Shown here in pieces: positions 42,549 through 51,797 of a stretch of 64,000 nucleotides of DNA. The position numbers and the translations under genes were made by a program. The DNA comes from an uncultured Clostridia bacterium. GTDB taxonomy: Bacteria > Bacillota > Clostridia > Oscillospirales > Ruminococcaceae. The number at the start of each line of letters is the position of its first letter. Position 1 is the stretch's first letter. The notes under the pieces are model-generated. The model ran no database searches. It saw only the letters and a list, made by a program, of their open reading frames with translations, and was not told the origin of the DNA. The stretch covers positions 1 through 64,000 of the forward strand of contig CALXEL010000116.1 of NCBI GenBank assembly GCA_944387315.1, given 5' to 3'.

Positions 42549-42582
42549 ACCGGTATACAGCAACGAAAGGGGTTTCGGTCCC

Positions 42583-43902
42583 ATGGAAAAAAAGCCGTTT
42601 GTAACATTAAAGCAGGTAGAAGAATTGGTGAAAACCTACCCTACACCTTTTTATCTCTATGATGAAAAAGGAATTCGAGAAACTGCCCGCAGGGTAAAGG
42701 AAGCTTTTGGCTGGAATCCGGGATATCGGGAGTATTTTGCTGTAAAGGCTACGCCGAACCCAGCTATTTTGCAAATCCTCAGGGAGGAGGGCTTTGGCGC
42801 CGACTGCTCCTCCTATACCGAACTGCTGTTGGCTGACGCGGTGGGATTTAAAAAAGAAGATATTATGTTTTCTTCCAATGTGACCCCTCGGGAGGACTTT
42901 GCGTTGGCCCGCCGGCTGGGTGCGGTGATCAATCTGGATGACATCAGTCACATTGATTTTCTAAATGAGATTGCCGGGATTCCCGAAACCATCTGCTGCC
43001 GCTATAATCCAGGCGGTTCCTTTACAATCCACAACGAAATTATGGATACCCCCGGGGAAGCCAAGTATGGATTCACCAGGGAGCAGTTGACCCAGGGATT
43101 TCGACGGCTGAGAGAGCTGGGTGCCAAGCGGTTTGGCCTCCACGCCTTTCTGGCCAGCAATACGGTGGAAAACGGGTATTATCCCAAATTGGCGGGGATT
43201 CTGTTTCAAACAGCGGTGGAGCTGGCTCAGGAGACCGGTATTCGTCCCGAGTTTATCAACCTGTCAGGCGGCGTGGGGATTCCTTACCGTCCCGATCAGC
43301 AGCCCAATGATATTTATCGGATTGGGGAAGGGGTCCACAAGGCCTTTGAGGAGATTTTGGTTCCTGCCGGCCTGGGAGATGTGGCCATTTACACCGAGAT
43401 GGGACGATTTATTACAGGGCCCTATGGCTGTCTGATTTCCAAGGTGATCCATGAAAAGAAAACCTATCGGGACTATCTGGGACTGGATGCCTGCGCGGCC
43501 AATTTGATGCGTCCAGCCATGTATGGGGCCTACCATCACATTACGGTACTGGGGAAAGAAAATGCCCCCTGTGATCACATGTACGATGTAACAGGGGGAC
43601 TGTGCGAAAACAACGATAAGTTTGCCATAAACCGGATGCTGCCCGAAACCCAGGTGGGGGACTATGTGGTGATCCACGACGCTGGGGCCCATGGCTTTTC
43701 TATGGGGTATAACTACAACGGCAAGCTGCGGTCCGCTGAGGTGTTGTGGAGAGAGGATGGCTCTGCCCAGCTCATTCGCCGGGCGGAGACCCCTATGGAT
43801 TATTTTGCTACCTTCGATTTTACTGGCCTGTTTTCCCAGGAAAAAGGAAAGCGTTTTATTCTCTCCGACCAGGAGTTGGAGGCTGCCGCCAGCAAAAAAT
43901 AG
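42583..43902 (+). CDS. lysA: Diaminopimelate decarboxylase
   Basis: PLP-dependent fold type III decarboxylase converting meso-diaminopimelate to L-lysine, the last step of lysine synthesis. The 439-residue protein shows YFAVKATPNP with the PLP lysine, FGADCSSYTEL, FSSNVTPREDF, GLHAFLASNT, INLSGGVGIPY and EMGRFITGPYGCLI, and the C-terminal CENNDKFAINRMLPETQVGDYVVIHDAGAHGFSMGYNYN. The usual YCDG-type CES motif appears as GGLCEN, so a related amino-acid decarboxylase is a minor alternative. It has its own promoter and terminator. Confidence 0.9.
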   Translation: MEKKPFVTLKQVEELVKTYPTPFYLYDEKGIRETARRVKEAFGWNPGYREYFAVKATPNPAILQILREEGFGADCSSYTELLLADAVGFKKEDIMFSSNVTPREDFALARRLGAVINLDDISHIDFLNEIAGIPETICCRYNPGGSFTIHNEIMDTPGEAKYGFTREQLTQGFRRLRELGAKRFGLHAFLASNTVENGYYPKLAGILFQTAVELAQETGIRPEFINLSGGVGIPYRPDQQPNDIYRIGEGVHKAFEEILVPAGLGDVAIYTEMGRFITGPYGCLISKVIHEKKTYRDYLGLDACAANLMRPAMYGAYHHITVLGKENAPCDHMYDVTGGLCENNDKFAINRMLPETQVGDYVVIHDAGAHGFSMGYNYNGKLRSAEVLWREDGSAQLIRRAETPMDYFATFDFTGLFSQEKGKRFILSDQELEAAASKK

Positions 43903-43921
43903 CGGGGAAGCAGTTCCCTTT

Positions 43922-43948
43922 AAAAAGCCCGGTAATCCCGGGCTTTTT
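43922..43948 (+). terminator. Intrinsic terminator after lysA
   Basis: 11-bp stem (43922-43932 with 43938-43948) ending in T residues. Confidence 0.88.
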
Positions 43949-44129
43949 GTGTGGCGGATCATGAAAGAAGACGCCTTCTGCCTTCAAAGAGCCGGAATGA
44001 GAGAGCATGTTTTGATGGGATGGGTCATATGGTAAAGCAAAGGTTTTTTCTGTTTTTTGTGGCAAATAGTGGTATAATAACCAGAAGGGCACAGGAATAG
44101 GTACTGGCCCGCAAGAAGGAAGGTATGCT

Positions 44130-44771
44130 ATGTCCGCGTTTCTTATTAAGCTCATCGCCATTGTGGCTATGACCATCGACCATCTGGGAGCCACCCTGAT
44201 CCCATTGGAGTCCTTTCGGATTATTGGGCGCATTACCATGCCCATTATGTGTTACTTTATTGGGGAGGGCTATCGGCACACCCATGATGTAAAAAAATAT
44301 TTGGCCCGGCTATTTATTTTCGCTATCCTTTCTGAGATCCCCTTTGATCTGGCTATGAATGGGGGGCAGTTGTTTTATCCTTACAGTCAGAATGTTTTCT
44401 TTACCCTCTTTTTGGGGCTGTTGGGTATCTATCTCTTTGAAAAATACCGGCAGGGCATTGGTGGAGTGGCCATTGTGCTGTGTGGAGCGGCTGCCAGCTT
44501 CCTGCATACCGACTATGGGTTTTATGGAGTGCTGCTGATTGCAGGGCTCTATCTGTGGGGAGAGAGTACCCGAGGGCTGTTCCTGGTTCTGGTGGGGCTC
44601 AATCTGCTGTTCTATTTGGGTACCGTTCAGATGTATTCCGCTTTTGCTTTTCTTCCGCTGGCCCTGTACAGTGGGGAGCGGGGCCCCAGTCTCAAATATC
44701 TCTTTTATGTCTATTATCCCCTTCACCTCCTGGTCCTCTTTGGTTTGCAGCGGGCAGTGGGGCTCTTGTGA
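44130..44771 (+). CDS. TraX-family membrane protein
   Basis: 213-residue polytopic membrane protein with about seven helices. It carries the TraX signature LIKLIAIVAMTIDHLGA...RIIGRITMPIMCYFIGEGYRHT...ARLFIFAILSEIPFDLA near the N-terminus. TraX of the F plasmid acetylates pilin, but chromosomal members in Firmicutes are not linked to conjugation and probably modify envelope molecules. No conjugation genes are near. A TATAAT at 44073-44078 may be the -10 of its promoter. Confidence 0.88.
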   Translation: MSAFLIKLIAIVAMTIDHLGATLIPLESFRIIGRITMPIMCYFIGEGYRHTHDVKKYLARLFIFAILSEIPFDLAMNGGQLFYPYSQNVFFTLFLGLLGIYLFEKYRQGIGGVAIVLCGAAASFLHTDYGFYGVLLIAGLYLWGESTRGLFLVLVGLNLLFYLGTVQMYSAFAFLPLALYSGERGPSLKYLFYVYYPLHLLVLFGLQRAVGLL

Positions 44772-44773
44772 TA

Positions 44774-44810
44774 GAATAAAGGCGGGGAGCATTGCTCCCC
44801 GCCTTTATTC
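44774..44810. terminator. Bidirectional terminator
   Basis: 17-bp perfect stem (44774-44790 with 44794-44810) between converging genes. Confidence 0.88.
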
Positions 44811-44816
44811 TCTATA

Positions 44817-45392
44817 TTAAGCAATGGTTTCCAGTCCGATTTTCTCACAAACTGGTTTTAACGCCTCAATGGTCTCCGCAATTACCTGGTCCAGCTCCAT
44901 GCCCATCATTTCGCATCCTCCGCGGATGAGATCACGATTTACTTTGGCGGCAAAACGGGCATCTTTAAATTTTTTCTTAACCGATTTTACCTCCATGTCC
45001 ATGACGCTTTTGGAGGGGCGCATCAGGGCACAGGCTGTAATAAATCCAGTGAGTTCGTCCACTGTGTAGATAACCTTTTCCATAAAAAGCTCCGGCTTTA
45101 CATCGGTGCACAAGCCATAGCCATGGCTGAGTACCGCCCGGATAAAGGCGTCGTCAAATCCGGCTTCCTTTAAAAATTCCGGAGTCTTTTGGCAATGCTG
45201 CTCAGGATACTGCTCATAGTCCAGATCGTGGAGCAGGCCCACCATGCCCCAGTATTCCTCATCCTCCCCTTTCAGTTTGGCAAAGTGCCGCATAGCAGCC
45301 TCAACGGCATAGGCGTGCCGCAGCAGGGAGTCGGTTTTGGTGTGCTCCTTTAACAGTTCCAGAGCCTGTTCATATGTAATAGGCAGTGACAT
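44817..45392 (-). CDS. HD-domain phosphohydrolase
   Basis: 191-residue metal-dependent hydrolase. The HD residues occur in MVGLLHDLDYEQYPEQH, preceded by RHAYAVEAAMRHFA and followed by AVLSHGYG and YTVDELTGFITACALM; these are the usual ligand positions. The substrate (nucleotide or other phosphoester) is unknown. It stands alone between TraX and the damaged uracil permease. Confidence 0.85.
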   Translation of the reverse strand: MSLPITYEQALELLKEHTKTDSLLRHAYAVEAAMRHFAKLKGEDEEYWGMVGLLHDLDYEQYPEQHCQKTPEFLKEAGFDDAFIRAVLSHGYGLCTDVKPELFMEKVIYTVDELTGFITACALMRPSKSVMDMEVKSVKKKFKDARFAAKVNRDLIRGGCEMMGMELDQVIAETIEALKPVCEKIGLETIA

Positions 45393-45473
45393 TTGGTATA
45401 ACCTCCCACGAAAATATCATTTATCAGTATCTTATCACTTGTAAAATTCCTTTTCAACCATACATCTGTCTGA

Positions 45474-46686
45474 TTAAATATTTTCTGGTAAAATCTTGTT
45501 GGCCAGAGCCCCCACCAGTACCGCTACAAACAGGCCGGAAAACTGGATGCCAAACAGTGAGATTCCCGAGGACATGCCCAGTCCGAATACTAAGATCAGC
45601 GCCACAATAATCAGGTTCCGGCTGTGGGTAAAGTCCAGATTGGCTTCTGCCAGGGTGCGCATACCCACTGCTGCAATCATACCAAACAGCATGATTTCCA
45701 TGCCGCCCTTTACACAGTTGGGAATGGTAGAAATTACAGCGCCAAATTTGCCAATGGTCCCTAAGATGATGGCGAATACAGCAGCCAGCTTAATGACTCC
45801 GATGTCATAGACTTTGGTCACAGCCAGTACGCCGGTATTTTCTGAATAGGTAGTGTTGGCTGGCCCTCCTGCCAGGCCGGCCAGCAGGGTGGCAATACCG
45901 TCTCCCAACAGGGTGCGGTGCAGGCCGGGATCTTTAAAAAAGTCTTTCCCCACTACAGTGCCGTTGGTGGTGATATCCCCAATGTGTTCCATGAAGGTGA
46001 CAAAAGCGATGGGGGCAATGGCCAAAATGGCGGTGAGGTCGAATTTGGGCAGGGTAAAGAAGCTGCCATCCAACTTCCAAAGGGGATTGATAATGGGGGC
46101 CTGGGCGATGACCGACAGGTCGATGAGGCCAGGACAGATGCCGGTGAGGCTGGCGATTAGAGCCACCAGATACCCGGAGAGCAGCCCGATCAATATGGGC
46201 ACCAGTTTAAAAAATCCCTTGGCGAATACCGATATACCGATAACTACTGCCAAAACAAAGATAGCGATGGGCCAGTTGGTGGAGGCGTCGCTGATCCCGT
46301 TGGGGGAGAGGGAAACGCCGATTACCACAATCACCGGCCCGGTGACCACTGGAGGGAAAAATTGCCGGACCTTTTCACTACCAACAGCGGCCACCAGCAG
46401 GGATAGGGCTACATAGACCAATCCGGCAAAGATGATGCCGCCCTGAGCATAGGGGATTCCCATAGTGGATACAACCATTTGCGTAGCGGTGACAAAGGCG
46501 AAGCTGGAGCCTAAAAATACTGGCACCTTATTGCCGGTGATCCAGTGAAATACCAAGGTTCCCACACCGGCAGTAATCAAGGTGACCGAGGGGGTTAAGC
46601 CCTACGATGGTAGGGACTAGAATGGTCGCTCCAAACATGGCGAACAGATGTTGAAAGCCCAACAAAATTTTCTTGCTATTTGTCAC
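45474..46686 (-). pseudogene. uraA: Uracil permease (NCS2 family) with a frameshift near the N-terminus
   Basis: The 368 residues encoded from 46580 downstream match uracil/xanthine permeases ([61 protein letters not shown]). The missing first helix is encoded in another frame: GTG at 46686 starts [25 protein letters not shown], which runs to GLNP. The frames join at a run of five G on the + strand (46590-46594); four would give an intact gene of about 404 residues. This is either a real inactivating or phase-variable slip, or a sequence error. Confidence 0.82.
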
Positions 46687-47108
46687 ACAAATCCCTTCCT
46701 TTTCAAAAAAACACTAAATATACAGGGCTGAAAGATGGCAAAAAAACAGCAGCGTTCCCTTGTGAGAGCTGCTCTCTGTCAATGCCGCGAAATAGACAGT
46801 TTTCGCCACTTTTAGCTTCTTTCTTTGGTATTTTACTATAGCTGATATGAAAAGTAAAGGACAGTAGAGCATGACAGGGTTCCATGAAAGTAACTGTTTT
46901 TTCGGCTATTTTGACGAATTTTACCAGTTGAATCCTTCCCATGGTGCAAAAAGCAAATTTCTATGGTATGATGAATACAATATATCTTGATGAAGAGTTT
47001 TTCCATGGCCAGAGGTTCTTTATGGTTACAAGGCGCCAAGGGCCATTTCCATTACCCCATACATTTGGGGTGTGGGGAAGCGCTCTTTCTTTATTTGGAG
47101 GGGAAAGC
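46687..47108. other. Non-coding spacer upstream of the MATE gene
   Basis: 422 bases between the divergent permease and MATE genes. A TGGTATGAT at 46964-46972 looks like an extended -10 for the MATE gene but no good -35 is visible. An in-frame extension of the MATE frame to 46941 exists but lacks a ribosome-binding site. I see no riboswitch that I can name. Confidence 0.35.
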
Positions 47109-48512
47109 ATGCAGCAAACCAATCAAATACTGGATCGCAGCAGAACTCCAGTGGCTACCATTTTTTGGTTGGCATGGCCCATTGTGTTGGAGCAGGTACT
47201 GCTCACTTTGGTGCAGTATGTGGATACCGCCATGGTGGGGACTTTGGGCGCCAATGCCACAGCGGCGGTGGCCATCAACCAATCGGTTATCAATTTAATC
47301 AACGGTATTGTTATGTCAGCTGGTATTGGCTTTACCGCCATGGTAGCCCGCTATGTAGGAGCGGGAGATGGTGAGAGAGCCAGACGGGTAGTTGCCCAGG
47401 GTATAGTGGTGTCTTTGGCTTTGGGATTGCTGTGCACTGTGGTTATGTGCGGACTCAGCCCCTATATTCCCGTATGGATGGGCGGTGAGCCGGATATTCT
47501 GGCAGATGCCACCAGCTATCTGTTCATTATTTCAGTCACCATGCTCTTTAAGACCATTTCCATACTGTTCACCGCTATTTTGCGGGGATCAGGAGATACC
47601 AAAACGCCTATGGCTGTCAATATCCTGGTCAATGTAATCAATGTGATCGGCAACTTCCTGTTGATTTATTCACCCAGAACGGTCAGCCTGTTTGGCAAAG
47701 AGGTGTTTTTCTGGGGCGCTGGCTGGGGAGTCAGCGGCGCTGCAGCAGCTACTAGTTTTTCTATTGTGGTAGGCGGCCTCATTATGGTGGGAGTTGTCTT
47801 CTTTAAAAATACTCCCATCCGTCTTTCCCGTAAGGATAACTTTAAACCCGATGGGGAGTTGTTGGGTACCATTACCCGAATCAGCTTGCCGGCGGCGGGC
47901 GAGAGGCTGGCCCTCAACTTTGGACAGATTGCTCAGACCTTTTTGGTCACTGGGTTGGGCACCATTGCATTGGCTTCTCACCATTTGGCTTCCACAGCGG
48001 AATCGGTCTGCTTTATGCCTGCGTTTGGCTTTTCAGCCGCTGTCACCACTTTGGTAGGACAATCTTTAGGTGCTAAACAGGAGGATATGGCCGAGACATT
48101 CGCAAAAAAGACGGTGAAAATATCGGTTATTTTCATGTCAGTGATGGCTTTGGGAATCTTTTTGGGAGCCGAGTTTTTGATGAAGCTGTTTACCCAGGAC
48201 CCATTGGTTATTGCCCAGGGCAAGGTATGTCTTCAGATTGTAGCCATCTCGGAGCCCTTTTTCGCGGTTGCTATGTCCCTGTCTGGTGCGTTGCGGGGTG
48301 CTGGTGACACCAAGTGGCCCTTTTATATTACCTTGCTGACCATGTGGGGTATCCGTATTGTGTCGTCCTCCATCGCCATTTATGTGTTTGGAGCAGGCCT
48401 TTACAGCATCTGGATCTTTATGTGCCTGGATCAGATGGCACGTAGTTTCTTGTTTACCTTGCGGTTCCGTACCGGTCACTGGAAACACGCTATGGTCCAG
48501 CATGACGCGTAG
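47109..48512 (+). CDS. MATE-family multidrug/solute efflux transporter
   Basis: 467-residue, 12-helix antiporter of the MATE (DinF/NorM) superfamily that exports cationic drugs or metabolites using Na+ or H+. The two homologous halves begin with IFWLAWPIVLEQVLLTLVQYVDTAMVG and, for the second, LLGTITRISLPAAGERLALNFGQ. The pseudo-repeats ILRGSGDTKTPM and ALRGAGDTKWPF are typical. The ATG at 47109 follows GGAGGGGA. The cargo is not predictable. Confidence 0.92.
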   Translation: MQQTNQILDRSRTPVATIFWLAWPIVLEQVLLTLVQYVDTAMVGTLGANATAAVAINQSVINLINGIVMSAGIGFTAMVARYVGAGDGERARRVVAQGIVVSLALGLLCTVVMCGLSPYIPVWMGGEPDILADATSYLFIISVTMLFKTISILFTAILRGSGDTKTPMAVNILVNVINVIGNFLLIYSPRTVSLFGKEVFFWGAGWGVSGAAAATSFSIVVGGLIMVGVVFFKNTPIRLSRKDNFKPDGELLGTITRISLPAAGERLALNFGQIAQTFLVTGLGTIALASHHLASTAESVCFMPAFGFSAAVTTLVGQSLGAKQEDMAETFAKKTVKISVIFMSVMALGIFLGAEFLMKLFTQDPLVIAQGKVCLQIVAISEPFFAVAMSLSGALRGAGDTKWPFYITLLTMWGIRIVSSSIAIYVFGAGLYSIWIFMCLDQMARSFLFTLRFRTGHWKHAMVQHDA

Positions 48513-48518
48513 AAGAAA

Positions 48519-48553
48519 AAGCCTGGGAATTTATTGTCCCAGGCTCTTTTTTT
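48519..48553 (+). terminator. Intrinsic terminator after the MATE gene
   Basis: 9-bp core stem (48520-48528 with 48537-48545) and a T run. Confidence 0.82.
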
Positions 48554-48597
48554 GTGGTAAACTAAGTGGACAAAGGACAGTGGAAAAGGGGAAGGAT

Positions 48598-49662
48598 ATG
48601 CTGGAATTTATCAAAGAGAGGCAGTCTATTTGGGATTGGTTGGCAGGTTGTGGGAAACCGGTTGTTTTATATGGTATGGGGGATGGAGCCCTTAAAATTA
48701 TGGCAGCCTGTCAAAAATACGGAATTGCTGTGGAAGGAATTTTTGCCAGCGATGGGTTTGTGCGAGGGCACCAGTTTCAGGGCTATCCGGTTTTGACCCT
48801 TGGGCAGATGGAGGCAAAATTAAAAGATTTTGTGGTACTGCTGGCGTTTGCAGTTCACGATGCACCTACCATCGACTGGATTCACCAGATTGCCCAGCGT
48901 CATACCTTACTGGTGCCGGATGTCCCAGTTGTAGGGGAGGGGCTTTTTACTCTGGAGTATCTGTACGCCAACCAGGATAAAGTACAGCGAGTCTATGAGA
49001 TGTGGGAGGATGACCGGTCCCGCCAAATTTATGCTGACCTGCTCAATTTTAAGGTCAGCGGCAAACTGGAATACCTGGATCGTACTGTTTCTTCAGTGGA
49101 GGAAGATTATACTGAGATACTTCGCCTGGGGGCCCAGGAGGACTATATGGATATTGGCGCCTATGATGGGGACACCATTTTGGAATTTTTACAGTATACC
49201 TCCACATACCATTCGATTACCGCTTTGGAACCGGACCCAAAGAACTTTAAAAAGCTGCTGAGGACAGTGGAGGAGAGACGGCTTACACAGGTGCGGTGCC
49301 TGCCAGTGGCCAGTTACAGCCAGCCTGGTAAGATGGCTTTCGCCGGCAAAGCCGGAAGGAACTCCGCTTTAAATGCCCAGGGGAAATATGAGATGGAAGT
49401 GGACAGCATTGATCATATTTTAGCGGGAGCTCCAGTCAGCTATATTAAAATGGATGTGGAGGGGGCGGAACGGGAAACTTTGCTGGGTGCCTGCCAAACC
49501 CTCAAACAATACAAGCCCAAACTGAATATTTCCGCCTATCATCGCAATGAGGATCTCTTTGATCTGCCACTGCTGGTACATGAAATGCAGCCGGATTACC
49601 GGTTGCTTCTGCGCCGCCACCAATATATCCCCGCGTGGGAGATACTACTTTATGCCATATAA
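48598..49662 (+). CDS. FkbM-family methyltransferase
   Basis: 354-residue SAM-dependent methyltransferase. Residues of about 1-110 form a Rossmann-like N-terminal domain (VVLYGMGDGALKIM), and the FkbM methyltransferase domain follows, with EDYMDIGAYDGDTILEFL for SAM binding, ITALEPDPKNFKKL, VDSIDHILAG, SYIKMDVEGAERETLLGA and ISAYHRNEDLFDLP. FkbM enzymes methylate hydroxyls of sugars or polyketides; this may act on a surface glycan. The ATG at 48598 follows GGGGAAGG. Confidence 0.88.
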   Translation: MLEFIKERQSIWDWLAGCGKPVVLYGMGDGALKIMAACQKYGIAVEGIFASDGFVRGHQFQGYPVLTLGQMEAKLKDFVVLLAFAVHDAPTIDWIHQIAQRHTLLVPDVPVVGEGLFTLEYLYANQDKVQRVYEMWEDDRSRQIYADLLNFKVSGKLEYLDRTVSSVEEDYTEILRLGAQEDYMDIGAYDGDTILEFLQYTSTYHSITALEPDPKNFKKLLRTVEERRLTQVRCLPVASYSQPGKMAFAGKAGRNSALNAQGKYEMEVDSIDHILAGAPVSYIKMDVEGAERETLLGACQTLKQYKPKLNISAYHRNEDLFDLPLLVHEMQPDYRLLLRRHQYIPAWEILLYAI

Positions 49663-49663
49663 A

Positions 49664-49690
49664 AAAGCGGAGGAATTTGTCCTCCGCTTT
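49664..49690. terminator. Bidirectional terminator
   Basis: 11-bp stem (49664-49674 with 49680-49690) between the methyltransferase gene and the converging small gene. Confidence 0.85.
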
Positions 49691-49693
49691 GGA

Positions 49694-49927
49694 TTAATAG
49701 GTTTCTTTTTTTATGTAGTGCAAATATCCAATCAAAGTTTTGGTCATAATCATTACATAAGAGACCATAAATATCCCAGCTAATAGCTGGCGGTATTTTT
49801 GAAACTGTTTGGGAAAGGCGGAGCCCACTAGTACCCCCATAGAAAACAGGCAGGTTTTGAATACAGAGTAGTCCCAAAGGTTGTAATCCCGGGCGGAGGC
49901 CAGCATGGCGTTCAGGTGCTTTTTCAT
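49694..49927 (-). CDS. Small membrane protein, function unknown
   Basis: 77 residues with a soluble N-terminal stretch and two hydrophobic segments (about 24-38 and 47-66). It resembles short clostridial proteins sometimes labelled permease of phosphate ABC transporter, a label without experimental support; the pattern F-K-T-C-L-F-S-M-G-V-L-V-G-S-A-F-P-K is the shared part. A GGAAGTG element precedes the ATG. Confidence 0.65.
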   Translation of the reverse strand: MKKHLNAMLASARDYNLWDYSVFKTCLFSMGVLVGSAFPKQFQKYRQLLAGIFMVSYVMIMTKTLIGYLHYIKKETY

Positions 49928-50043
49928 GTGAGAACACTTCCTTTCTCTTTGTTGTTTTCAGTATACCATATCCCGAAGAAAGGCTCAATGTATAATCGCT
50001 TTACAATCTTTGGAAAAACAAAAGAAATCTTACACGCAAATTC

Positions 50044-50072
50044 TTGACTTTGGATAGAATATATGGTATTAT
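50044..50072 (+). promoter_or_regulatory. Promoter of the tRNA-Ser pair
   Basis: TTGACT (50044-50049), 17 bases, TATTAT (50067-50072), overlapping a TATAAT at 50070-50075. It serves both tRNA genes. Confidence 0.72.
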
Positions 50073-50089
50073 AATCTCCGTCACAGCGA

Positions 50090-50176
50090 GGAGAGGTGTC
50101 CGAGCGGTTTAAGGAGCTGGTCTTGAAAACCAGTGACTCGTGAGAGCCGTGGGTTCGAATCCCACCCTCTCCGCCA
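50090..50176 (+). tRNA. tRNA-Ser (anticodon UGA)
   Basis: 87-nt class II tRNA: acceptor GGAGAGG/CCTCTCC, anticodon loop CTTGAAA (UGA), variable arm, T-arm GGGTTCGAATCCC and an encoded CCA at 50174-50176. Confidence 0.97.
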
Positions 50177-50211
50177 CTTTTTATATATTATATCACTATT
50201 TTAGTCACTAT

Positions 50212-50305
50212 GGAGATGTACTCAAGTTGGTGACGAGGCTCCCCTGCTAAGGGAGTAGGCTGGTGATAAGCCGGCGCGAGAGTTCGAGTCTCTCCATCTC
50301 CGCCA
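50212..50305 (+). tRNA. tRNA-Ser (anticodon GCU)
   Basis: 94-nt class II tRNA: acceptor GGAGATG/CATCTCC, anticodon stem-loop CTCCC-CTGCTAA-GGGAG (GCU), long variable arm, T-arm GAGTTCGAGTCTC and an encoded CCA ending at 50305. It follows the first tRNA by 35 bases. Confidence 0.97.
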
Positions 50306-50343
50306 AAAACCCGGCAGGTTTTATAAAACCTGCCGGGTTTTTC
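50305..50343 (+). terminator. Intrinsic terminator after the tRNA-Ser genes
   Basis: Perfect 19-bp inverted repeat (50305-50323 with 50324-50342) ending in T residues. Confidence 0.9.
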
Positions 50344-50414
50344 TATCTGTTTGCCCTTTAAAAATCGAGTGGTTTGGTTTATGTCGACGACACTGGAAGG
50401 GAGAGGTCCTGACT

Positions 50415-50639
50415 ATGGGCAAGTACATAAGAAAAGCCATTCCAGCATGTCTGGGAGCTAGCATTGGCGCCACACTGGTGGAATGTTACCGATATTCTGT
50501 TTTGCTGACCAGTCTGGGAGGCATTGTGAAATTGCTGTTTCAGTTTGCCTTAACTTTTGTTGTGACCCTTCTGATTGTAGCAGGGCTCATCTGGCTGTGG
50601 GACCGTACCATTGGCAGTTGGTTTCAAAAGGGTCGGTAG
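50415..50639 (+). CDS. Small two-helix membrane protein, function unknown
   Basis: 74 residues: an amphipathic N-terminus, hydrophobic segments at about 10-22 and 36-62 and a basic C-terminus (DRTIGSWFQKGR). I recognise no family. GGAAGGGAGAGG upstream of the ATG and a terminator 57 bases after the stop support a real single-gene unit. Confidence 0.55.
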   Translation: MGKYIRKAIPACLGASIGATLVECYRYSVLLTSLGGIVKLLFQFALTFVVTLLIVAGLIWLWDRTIGSWFQKGR

Positions 50640-50695
50640 TAGTGTAAAAACCAAACTTTCTGTAAAAGTATTTTGCCAAACTCATATAGCTAAGG

Positions 50696-50731
50696 AAAAC
50701 TCCACTGGATTGACTTCCGGTGGAGTTTTTT
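50696..50731 (+). terminator. Intrinsic terminator
   Basis: 14-bp stem (50696-50709 with 50716-50729, one wobble) followed by T residues. Confidence 0.85.
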
Positions 50732-51218
50732 GTTTATGGGACAGCATTTTTAGGGATACAGAAGCTTTCAAAGCATATTGTACAACACAACACACAAAAA
50801 ATTGTACATAAAAACAGTGGCAATAAAGGAGAGGAGATGTTTTTTCATATTGACTTTCTTTTTTCTGTGTGGTATCTTGAGTACAGAAGGAAAGTGCGTT
50901 AAATTGAACAAAATTGTAAATTTGAACTTACATAACAGACTTTCTATAAAAATCGACAGCAAAATGAGGGCCGTTTCAACACCATTTTTCAGCAGCGAAT
51001 ACGCTGTAAAAGCTTTGAGTTTCTATGTCTGTTATCTTGTAAAGAGATAGCAAATCATTGGAAATTGATACTAACGTGCCTGAAAATTTAAAGTTATAAT
51101 AAAAGGTGTTGTCAGTTATAGCATAGGAATGCGAACAGAAACCCTTCAGGTTTCTGTGCAGATATAGGCAGTATTTTTATCACAATAAATGTCATGCAGG
51201 AAAAAGGAGGATTTTATT
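50732..51218. promoter_or_regulatory. Long non-coding region upstream of the por operon
   Basis: 487 bases without a convincing gene; short frames here lack ribosome-binding sites. A TATAAT at 51095-51100 is the best -10, but no good -35 stands 16-18 bases before it. A 9-bp hairpin ACAGAAACC/GGTTTCTGT (51135-51143 with 51149-51157) lies in the presumed leader. No Rex-type TTGTTAA-N4-TTAACAA site was found by eye. Confidence 0.4.
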
Positions 51219-51797
51219 TTGAAAGATATCGTAGAAATCCGCTGGCATGGCCGCGGCGGACAGGGCGCGAAAACCGCTTCCCTGCTGCTGGCAGATGCAG
51301 CCTTTAACACCGGCAAGTATGTTCAGGGTTTCCCCGAGTACGGCCCCGAGAGAATGGGCGCGCCCATTACCGCTTACAACCGGATCAGCTCTGAGAGATG
51401 TACCGTACATTCCAACATCTATGAGCCTGACTATGTGGTTGTTGTGGACGCCACCCTGCTGACCGCTGTTGATGTAACCAAAGGCCTGAAAGCTGAGGGC
51501 GCCATCATCATCAACACCGAAAAGAGCCCCGAGGAAATTCGTCCCCTGCTCAAAGGCTACACCGGTAAGGTGTGCACCATTGACGCCCGGAAAATTTCTG
51601 AGGAAGCACTGGGTAAAAATTTCCCCAACACCCCAATGCTGGGTGCTGTTGTCAAGGTGAGTGGCGTTGTTCCTGAGGATCAGTTCCTCAAGGATATGGA
51701 GGAGTCTTTCCACCATAAATTTGCCACCAAGCCTCAGGTTATTGAGGGCAATATGAAAGCTCTGATCAGATCGATGCAGGAGGTACAGCAGGCATGA
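51219..51797 (+). CDS. porG: 2-oxoacid (pyruvate):ferredoxin oxidoreductase, gamma subunit
   Basis: Subunit of the thiamine diphosphate enzyme that oxidises pyruvate (or a related 2-oxoacid) and CoA to acyl-CoA, CO2 and reduced ferredoxin. The 192-residue protein starts at a TTG (51219) preceded by AAAGGAGG and has the gamma signature IRWHGRGGQGAKTAS, GFPEYGPERMGAPITAYNRIS and NTPMLGAVVKV. It overlaps porD by four bases (ATGA). The sequence fits the four-subunit POR type; strict substrate specificity is not certain. Confidence 0.93.
   Translation: MKDIVEIRWHGRGGQGAKTASLLLADAAFNTGKYVQGFPEYGPERMGAPITAYNRISSERCTVHSNIYEPDYVVVVDATLLTAVDVTKGLKAEGAIIINTEKSPEEIRPLLKGYTGKVCTIDARKISEEALGKNFPNTPMLGAVVKVSGVVPEDQFLKDMEESFHHKFATKPQVIEGNMKALIRSMQEVQQA

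Noticed and set aside
42517-42582. Lysine riboswitch before lysA
   Set aside because: The promoter lies 34 bases from the start codon, leaving no room for the aptamer.
44130-44771. Conjugative element suggested by the TraX name
   Set aside because: No relaxase, coupling protein or other transfer genes are present; chromosomal TraX-family proteins are common in Firmicutes.
50720-51050. Small overlapping frames upstream of porG
   Set aside because: No ribosome-binding sites, AT-driven composition and no recognisable protein pattern.
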